Shown: in pieces, positions 40,802 to 46,863 of the stretch
Layout of the letters: every line of letters begins with the position of its first letter
Numbering within the stretch: position 1 is the stretch's first letter
NCBI RefSeq assembly: GCF_000312105.1
Contig: NZ_HE978637.1
Location: 248,001 to 312,000, forward strand
Direction of reading: 5' to 3'
Length of the DNA stretch: 64,000 nucleotides
Source of the DNA: Aeromicrobium massiliense JC14
GTDB taxonomy: Bacteria; Actinomycetota; Actinomycetes; Propionibacteriales; Nocardioidaceae
Notes under the pieces: generated by a model
The model's database searches: none
Told to the model about the DNA's origin: nothing
What the model saw: only the letters and a program-made list of their open reading frames with translations
Translations under genes and position numbers: made by a program

Positions 40802-41394
40802 GCGCCAACCTTGACGACGCCGATGGCTGGTCCTCGACCCAGTCGCGCGCCCCCGAAGAGCACACCACGTTCCGGCTGGCTCAGCTTGCCATCCTTCTCG
40901 GTGAGGTCGCACCGGTTGGTGGACGCTCGGTCGACCTTGAAGTGCTGGGCTACTACGACTTCTTTGCCGCGAACCCGTTCGTCGTCGTCGCAGTGGACGA
41001 CGCGAGAGACCGGGCGCGCCTTCATCAGGCAGCGTTCGACGAACGTCAGCTCACGTACGCGTCGACCGGGTCTCGGTTCGCGAACCGGCGCAAACGGCTC
41101 CAACACGACTTCGCTCTCATGGTCGCGTACGGGCTCGCGGAACGCCGCAGCGACGGATACGGGCAGACGGTTCTCGGCGCTGAGTTCGTCGCGTCGATGC
41201 ACGCCTTGTACGTCGACCAGTACCGCGCGTCCGTGTCAATCGTTCACGCTCGAATTAGGTCGTTGAGTCCGGCCAGGTTAGGCCGTGAAGCCCGGCATTG
41301 GTTGAGTACCCCGTCGCTCGTCCTCGACCTGTACGGCGCACACGAGCAGTCCGATGGGACGCCGCAGACTGAACCCGGAAAGAGCACGTCATGA
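40798..41394 (+). CDS. ABC-3C system middle component
   Basis: A 198-residue protein lying between effector and ATPase, with four-base overlaps on both sides (GTGA at 40798, ATGA at 41391). It looks helical with a probable winged-helix core (RKRLQHDFALMVAYGLAERRSDGYGQTVLGAEF), as I recall for the small middle components (MC) of ABC-3C systems. By position it should bridge the SMC-like ATPase and the nuclease. It has no catalytic motif. Confidence 0.72.
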   Translation: MSANLDDADGWSSTQSRAPEEHTTFRLAQLAILLGEVAPVGGRSVDLEVLGYYDFFAANPFVVVAVDDARDRARLHQAAFDERQLTYASTGSRFANRRKRLQHDFALMVAYGLAERRSDGYGQTVLGAEFVASMHALYVDQYRASVSIVHARIRSLSPARLGREARHWLSTPSLVLDLYGAHEQSDGTPQTEPGKSTS

Positions 41395-43598
41395 CCACCG
41401 ACGACACCACCAACGTCGACCAGGCCACGTACGCACCCGTCGTCCGCGGTCTACGCGTCCGACGGCTCATCCTGCTCGGTCCCGCGGGCCCGTTCACGGT
41501 CGACTTCGCCCCCCAGACCGACGACCTCACCAGAGCTGGCGGCGACGACGTTGGGACCGCTGAAGCGAACACTGGCGATGTCGATGAGTCGCTTGGCGGC
41601 ATCGACTTGCCAGAAGTCGAAACTACCGAGGCTCAGCCGGCGCCCGTGTGGCCGTTGAGTGTTATTGCGGGCAGGACGAACACCGGCAAGACGAGCATCC
41701 TGCGGTTCATCGAGTACGTCCTCGGCGCGAAGGACTTTCCACGCAAGCAGGAGGTGCTTCGTCAGGTGCGGTCGGCCGTCCTGGAGGTCGACACCCCCGA
41801 CGGCATTTTCTCGGTCGAGCGGACGTTGGAATCGAACCGTGTACTGGTCTACCCAGGCGAGTTCGAGAATCGTGACGCGCTCGCGGCCGAAACCTTCATG
41901 GTCGAACCGACCAGCGACCCGTCGTCCATCTCGCAGTGGGTCCTCACAACCGTCGGTCTTCAGGACATTGACCTGAAGGAAGCGCCCACGCAGCAGGAGT
42001 CCGGCGTCGACCGGCTGAGCTTCCGCGACCTCATCTGGACGTGCCTGTACTTGAACGAGCGCGTCGGCAGCCTGCAGTTGCTTCACGACGGCAACACCAT
42101 GAAGTCCCTCAAGTTGCGCCAGGTCGTCGACGCCATCTTCGACGTCCACGACAATGAGCAGGCCGACTTGGCTCGCCGCATCAAGGACGCGGCCACGAAC
42201 CTGAAGAGTCAGAGCCGAGCGCTCGAACAGCTCACCGACTTCGTCGAGCAGCAGCAACCGAAGACAGCCGAAGAGCTCAACAGCGAAGCTCGCGAGCTTG
42301 ACCTGGACCTCGACCGGGTCGCCGACCAGCTCCGCGACCTCGAACAGCGCGAACGAGCTGCGTCAGACTTCGCAAGCGAGATGCGCGCATTTCGCACAGC
42401 CGCGGCGATCAGGGCGACGCAGTCGGCAGCCCGCGTCCGCGACCGTCTCTCGCAGCTCGACCGGTTTGGGTCCCTACGTGCGCAGTACGCCGATGATGTC
42501 CGCAAGTTGACCATGCTCGTCGAAGCAGAGTCATTGTTCGACCAGCTGTCGGTGACCGTGTGCCCGGCCTGTTTCAGTGCGCTGACCGAACCTCCCCGCC
42601 TCGACGACGGCGTGTGCAGCCTGTGCCACACCGACACGCGAACCACCGCCGATGCCGCCGACGAGGATGCTCAGCACCCGTCTGCTCGCGCCGGTTCGAT
42701 CGACGCCGCCGCGAAGGAGCTCCGCGCAGCCAAGCGCCGCTACAAGGAACTGGATGAATACTGGCAGCGCCAGTCAAATGAGCTTGCATCGCTGCGCGCG
42801 ACGGCTGAACAGGACGCGGCCGCCGAAGCCGAAGCTGCCGGACGTCTCGACGCGGCCACCAAGGAAGCGCTCAGCCCGTTCCTGGCCGAGCGCACCGAAC
42901 TGACCACCCGTCGTCAAGCCATCCTCGTTCAACGGTCCCAGGTCATCCAGGGACTGAAGCTGCACACCGGGCTCGAGTCTCGCCAGATCGCGTTCGTTCG
43001 TGCCGAACGAAATCTGGAATCGTTGCGCAAGCAGTACCGCGACTCCAAGCAGCGCCCCGACCGAGACCGCGTCATCTCGGACCTATCCGCTCGATACCGG
43101 CACATCTTGGAAGAGATCCGGTACCCGAAGGTTCACGAACAAAGCGTCCCTCCGCCATTCATCGACTCCAGCCTCGTTCCGTACGTGCGCGGCCAGCATT
43201 TCAAGGAGGCCAGCAGCGGAGGCCAGGTACTTGTCACGTTGGCGTGGGCGCTCGCGATCTTCGAGGTCGCGTACGAGACGGGGGCCGCGCACCCGGGCAT
43301 CTTGATGATCGACACCCCGCAGAAGAACCTTGGTGGTAAGGCCGACGACACCGAGTTCGCCGACATCCACCTTGTCGAGGCGCTGTACGACCACATTGTT
43401 GACTGGCTCACGGGCGCCGGCGCGGGAGCGCAGGTCATCATCGTCGACAACACCCCGCCGTCGAACGCTGAAGAGTATGTGCGTGTCCGCTACACGCGTG
43501 ACCCGAACACTCCGCCGTTCGGACTCATCGCGAACGAAACCGGGTACGACGGCTCGGACGACGACGAACCGGACGTTGCTGGCGACGAGCTGCCGTAG
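41391..43598 (+). CDS. ABC-3C system ATPase (DUF3732, Rad50/SMC-like)
   Basis: A 735-residue ABC ATPase of the DUF3732 type. Walker A GRTNTGKT is at residues 94-101, after an acidic N-terminal insert. Coiled coil on both sides flanks a four-Cys hook (Cys391, 394, 409 and 412; CPAC and CSLC) like the zinc hook of Rad50. The ABC signature SSGGQ is at 608-612, Walker B ILMIDTP at about 637-643 (Asp641), with QKNL after it, and a switch region IIVDNTPPS near 685. Such ATPases sense altered DNA or phage components and license the effector. It is the last gene of the operon. Confidence 0.85.
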   Translation: MTTDDTTNVDQATYAPVVRGLRVRRLILLGPAGPFTVDFAPQTDDLTRAGGDDVGTAEANTGDVDESLGGIDLPEVETTEAQPAPVWPLSVIAGRTNTGKTSILRFIEYVLGAKDFPRKQEVLRQVRSAVLEVDTPDGIFSVERTLESNRVLVYPGEFENRDALAAETFMVEPTSDPSSISQWVLTTVGLQDIDLKEAPTQQESGVDRLSFRDLIWTCLYLNERVGSLQLLHDGNTMKSLKLRQVVDAIFDVHDNEQADLARRIKDAATNLKSQSRALEQLTDFVEQQQPKTAEELNSEARELDLDLDRVADQLRDLEQRERAASDFASEMRAFRTAAAIRATQSAARVRDRLSQLDRFGSLRAQYADDVRKLTMLVEAESLFDQLSVTVCPACFSALTEPPRLDDGVCSLCHTDTRTTADAADEDAQHPSARAGSIDAAAKELRAAKRRYKELDEYWQRQSNELASLRATAEQDAAAEAEAAGRLDAATKEALSPFLAERTELTTRRQAILVQRSQVIQGLKLHTGLESRQIAFVRAERNLESLRKQYRDSKQRPDRDRVISDLSARYRHILEEIRYPKVHEQSVPPPFIDSSLVPYVRGQHFKEASSGGQVLVTLAWALAIFEVAYETGAAHPGILMIDTPQKNLGGKADDTEFADIHLVEALYDHIVDWLTGAGAGAQVIIVDNTPPSNAEEYVRVRYTRDPNTPPFGLIANETGYDGSDDDEPDVAGDELP

Positions 43599-43700
43599 AG
43601 CAACGACTGACGACCCGCGCCGACCGGCCACGGCGCCCACCTCAAGGCGCCGCCATCGCCAGCTCGCCAACCGCTGAGGTGATGGCTCAAGCCCAGGTGA

Positions 43701-43877
43701 AAGCTGAGCCGCGGCGGCGCTCGGACGAGATCCCATCCGGCGAGTAATCGCTCACCGGGCTCGCCGACCTCCTGGCGGCCGCGGCGACGAGCATGGACTC
43801 GTGTCGCGTCTTGCCGCAGGCGCGTGATTGAGTGGATTCGTCATGCGGAGAAGATCGACCTTCCGATCGACCAATAA
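43701..43877 (+). pseudogene. Possible ORF remnant ending in attR
   Basis: An open frame without a start ends VIEWIRHAEKIDLPIDQ, and the TAA stop is the first bases of the attR core (ATAACCC). Only the last 18 or so residues look like protein. In actinomycete elements the integrase gene often ends at an att site, so this could be an integrase tail, but I cannot recognise it. Confidence 0.25.
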
Positions 43878-43915
43878 CCCAGAGGTCACAGGTTCAAATC
43901 CTGTCCCCGCTACCA
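43874..43915 (+). other. attR: 42-bp direct repeat, right copy (tRNA 3' fragment)
   Basis: Exact copy of 38989-39030. It lacks the 5' half of the tRNA and is not a second tRNA gene. The original tRNA terminator follows four bases later. Confidence 0.9.
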
Positions 43916-43918
43916 CCA

Positions 43919-43954
43919 CGAAGGCCCTTCCGGAGAGATCCGGGAGGGCCTTCG
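43919..43954. terminator. Hairpin terminator (original tRNA-fMet terminator)
   Basis: Arms of 16 bases (CGAAGGCCCTTCCGGA and complement, one wobble). It now sits 4.9 kb from the tRNA gene and ends the convergent helicase gene on the other side. Confidence 0.8.
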
Positions 43955-43967
43955 TCATGCCCGGACA

Positions 43968-45791
43968 TCAGGAGCTCGGCTGGTTCGTGGCAACGCCTCC
44001 GCGGGACGAGAGGTCAATTGCGAGAGCCGCGGTCTCTGGGAAGGCAAGGTCAGGGCGCTCGTCGATACGTCCGCCGTGGAGCGGGATGAACTTCGAGAGG
44101 TACTCGCGAAGCGTGGGGTCGCAGACGTAGACGTAGGTGCCGCGGATGCCGCGAGTCAGCAGCACCGCGTAGATGTTTGCGATGTAGCCCAGCAGGTCGT
44201 CGTCGGAGTACGCCACCCCGAGCATGTTGTTGTTGGCCTTGCCCTTCGTGTCGAAGTACGAGTCACGGTCGACGGACATCCGTCCGCTGGCGGGATCCAT
44301 CCGCAGGTCAGGTCCGATGATCACGCCTGCGTAGTTGAGGTCGTAGCCCTGCGTGGTGTGGATCGAGCCCACCTCGTCAGCGGACGTCTTCGAGTTGATC
44401 CAGTCAGTCGCCGTCCGGTTCCAGTGGAGCTTCACCCCGTCGATCTCGATGTCGAAGACGCCTGGGTCGTTCTTGCTCAGCCAGGGCCACGCGTAGCCGG
44501 CGACGAGCCGCGCGAGCTTGTGCTCCTTCTCGCGCGCTTGGATCGCTCGGCGCATGTCTCCCAGGTCGTCGTACATCCGCAGGTCGTACTCGGCGAAGCC
44601 GACCGGGGCGTCCTGGCGTTGTGCCAGCACCGCTCTGACGTAGCCGACGTAGTCCTCGTCAGCGCGGACGCGCATCTGGGTCGTCAGCTCGAAGTATCGC
44701 TCCTGCTCCTGAGCGGTCTCGACCAGTCCTCGGACGACGGCGGGTGAGATGTCGGACGCCGGTCTCACCGTCTGCTCGGGGTCGAGCAGGAAGATCTGGT
44801 GCTTGCTGGCCCGCTGGATCCAGTCGACCTGGTTGCCGCCCTTCTCGTCCCCGAAAAGGCGTCGGTTGATGTCCTTGAACTGGTTGATCATCGTCGCCAT
44901 GGTCGCGGACAGCTGTTGAAGTCGGTGGGCCTCGTCCACGATGAGCAGGTCGTAGGTCGCCCCGGCTTCCACGGCCTTGGCCGGCGACAGGACCATGTCT
45001 CGGTGGAGGCCGGACGTCTTCGCGAACACCTTCTCGACGGTCTTCCGCAGGGACTGCTGCGGGACGACGAGCCCCATCCGGAAGTCGCTCAGCAGCTCGG
45101 CGTTCTCCTCGGTGAAGAAGCCGGCCAGGATGGAGTCGGAGCTTCCCTCCTCGATCTGGACCCGGTTCTTGATGTCGGCCAGCACCTTCATCAGGTAGAT
45201 GCCCACGACGGTCTTGCCGGTGCCCGGTTGTCCCTTGACCACGGCGGTGCTGCTCAGGCCGGAACGAAGATCCGCGAACAGCGACTCGATCATCTGCATG
45301 ACGGCTGTGCGCTGGTCGACGGTCAACGCCTTGTACGGGGACATCTTGAACAGCGCGCTGTTCTCGATCTGCTCGATCGACTGGACGAACAGGCCCTCAC
45401 GACGGAGGTCGGCGAAGATCGCCTCGAACTTCTCGCGGTAGCGGTCTCGCTCGTAGTAGTCCGAACCAGTCAGCCCGGCGTTCGCGTTGTCGACCTGCAG
45501 CTTTCCGTCGCCGGAGAACATCCGGATGAGGAACGACTCCAAGTCCAGGCACACCGACTTGTTGAAGGTCTCGTCGACGACGATGCGCACCCGACTGAGA
45601 TGACTGCGGTCAGGGTTGGCGAGGTGCTGGCGCATCCGGCTCAACGCCTGGGTGGACTCTCCGACGTACACCCGTCGGTCGCTGTCGAGCGTGTAGACCA
45701 CTGGCCAGTTCTGACTGCGCTCCTCGAGGTCCGCCCAAGCGGCCAAGGCGTCAGCACGGAACGGGACCCGATCGATCCTAGAGCCGGTCAT
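43968..45791 (-). CDS. GIY-YIG nuclease fused to DUF2075 (Schlafen group 3-like) helicase
   Basis: A 607-residue protein. The N-terminal domain has VVYTLDSDRRVYVGEST (31-47) and an Arg/His cluster (SRMRQHL), the strands of a GIY-YIG endonuclease; a Glu at about 85 may complete the site. The C-terminal DUF2075 helicase has Walker A GQPGTGKT (187-194), LVVPQQSLRKTV, VDEAHRL (DEAH 286-289), and late motifs SIHTTQGYDLNYAGVIIGPDL and AVLLTRGIRGTYVYV. This fusion likely acts on DNA or RNA in phage defence, by analogy with similar proteins in defence islands. It overlaps the upstream MazG-like gene by 14 bp, so they are translated together. It ends 14 bp from the terminator hairpin. Confidence 0.82.
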   Translation of the reverse strand: MTGSRIDRVPFRADALAAWADLEERSQNWPVVYTLDSDRRVYVGESTQALSRMRQHLANPDRSHLSRVRIVVDETFNKSVCLDLESFLIRMFSGDGKLQVDNANAGLTGSDYYERDRYREKFEAIFADLRREGLFVQSIEQIENSALFKMSPYKALTVDQRTAVMQMIESLFADLRSGLSSTAVVKGQPGTGKTVVGIYLMKVLADIKNRVQIEEGSSDSILAGFFTEENAELLSDFRMGLVVPQQSLRKTVEKVFAKTSGLHRDMVLSPAKAVEAGATYDLLIVDEAHRLQQLSATMATMINQFKDINRRLFGDEKGGNQVDWIQRASKHQIFLLDPEQTVRPASDISPAVVRGLVETAQEQERYFELTTQMRVRADEDYVGYVRAVLAQRQDAPVGFAEYDLRMYDDLGDMRRAIQAREKEHKLARLVAGYAWPWLSKNDPGVFDIEIDGVKLHWNRTATDWINSKTSADEVGSIHTTQGYDLNYAGVIIGPDLRMDPASGRMSVDRDSYFDTKGKANNNMLGVAYSDDDLLGYIANIYAVLLTRGIRGTYVYVCDPTLREYLSKFIPLHGGRIDERPDLAFPETAALAIDLSSRGGVATNQPSS

Positions 45792-46119
45792 ACTTCTCGC
45801 TTCGTCCACGGCTGCGATCAACGGGGTACTTCTCACGAGTCACGGCGAGCTTGTCCAGGACGACCTGGTCCGGGTCGAGACCCATCCGGTCCGCCAGCAG
45901 CAGGCAGTAGGTGAGGACGTCAGCCAACTCATCCCGCACGCGGGCGGGATCCGCCTCGGCGTTCCACTGGAAGCACTCCAGCAGCTCGGCGGCCTCGATC
46001 GAGATGCTCTTGGCGAGGTTCTCGGGGGAGTGGAACTGGCCCCAGTCGCGCTCCGCCGCGAACTGCCTGAGGGCTTCGATCGGCGACGTCTCGCTAGACG
46101 GCTCGTCCGAGGTGCTCAT
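45778..46119 (-). CDS. MazG-like nucleotide pyrophosphohydrolase
   Basis: A 113-residue all-alpha pyrophosphohydrolase of the RS21-C6/MazG-like class. Metal-binding residues lie in ISIEAAELLECFQW (Glu42, 45, 46) and RDELADVLTYCLLLAD (Glu64, Asp67). It would split nucleoside triphosphates to monophosphate and pyrophosphate. Alone this family does house-cleaning; coupled to a GIY-YIG-DUF2075 protein it may act as a nucleotide-level arm of a defence pair. It has no recognised promoter motif. Confidence 0.85.
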   Translation of the reverse strand: MSTSDEPSSETSPIEALRQFAAERDWGQFHSPENLAKSISIEAAELLECFQWNAEADPARVRDELADVLTYCLLLADRMGLDPDQVVLDKLAVTREKYPVDRSRGRSEKYDRL

Positions 46120-46242
46120 GGTCGCTCAGGCTAGCGGGAGGTCGATCGACAGTCGGGCCGAATGAGCAGATGAGCGATGCGCACGGAGGCGTTCATCGAT
46201 GAGTTGGCTGACCCTCGGGTCCGCCTGCGCCCGGACGGAGCA

Positions 46243-46722
46243 CTATCGGCCGGGGGTGACCCGGCGGACCGCCTTCTTGGACTTCTTGACGCCCGCCTTC
46301 GCGTTGGACTTCGCGGTGCCCCACAGGCCCTGGGTGAGAAGCGTGAGGCCGCCGCCGACGATCCAGGCGTCCTTGGCCAGGGCGATGCCCTCCTGGCTGG
46401 GGCGGATGCCGTCGGCCAGGGTCATGGACGGGGTGCGGAAGTACATGCCCATGAGGCTCGCGCCGAAGCCAGTCAGGGCCGCGCCGGCCACCGCCGCCGG
46501 AACCATCGGCGACAGCAGTGCGGCGCCCACGCCGATCTCGCTGTAGGCGAGCAGCTTGGCGAACTTCTTGGGCTCCATGTCCTTGAACACGGCCGGGTAG
46601 GTCGAGGCGGCGGCCCCGTGGAGGTACTGGGCGGTCCCTTCGTCGGCACCGAGCTTGCTGATGCCGGAGTTGAGGATGTACGCGCCCGTGGCGAGGCGGA
46701 GCGGGACGTGGGTGGGATGCAT
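46243..46722 (-). CDS. DoxX-like membrane protein
   Basis: A 159-residue protein with four hydrophobic segments, matching the DoxX family (LRLATGAYILNSGISKL at the start; KLLAYSEIGVGAALL in the middle). The tail is strongly basic (KKSKKAVRRVTPGR). DoxX-like proteins are linked to redox or detoxification complexes but this subgroup is uncharacterised. The ATG has a GAGGAGCC ribosome site. Confidence 0.8.
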   Translation of the reverse strand: MHPTHVPLRLATGAYILNSGISKLGADEGTAQYLHGAAASTYPAVFKDMEPKKFAKLLAYSEIGVGAALLSPMVPAAVAGAALTGFGASLMGMYFRTPSMTLADGIRPSQEGIALAKDAWIVGGGLTLLTQGLWGTAKSNAKAGVKKSKKAVRRVTPGR

Positions 46723-46863
46723 GGTGGCTCCTCAGCCAGGAAGCAGGTTGGCTTTCGACGATAGTCGCCGGACCAGCCACCGCCACCCCACGGCGAGGAC
46801 GTTCGCCGTGCGCCGCCGAGGGCTACGCTCACGGAGCCGGGGGAAGAGCGGTGAGGGAGAGTC

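Larger units (their letters stand above)
39031..43915 (+). mobile_element. 4.9-kb integrated element at tRNA-fMet carrying an ABC-3C system
   Basis: The stretch is bounded by the 42-bp direct repeat and has visibly lower GC and freer codon use than the flanks. Cargo is one three-gene operon (39710-43598). The first 680 bp hold a terminator, an ORF remnant and the operon's control region; the last 317 bp hold no clear gene. No integrase or excisionase was found, so it is either a remnant or moves with help from another element. Confidence 0.85.

Noticed and set aside
43874-43915. Second tRNA-Met gene
   Set aside because: Only the 3' 42 bases are present; D arm and acceptor 5' strand are missing. 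It is attR.
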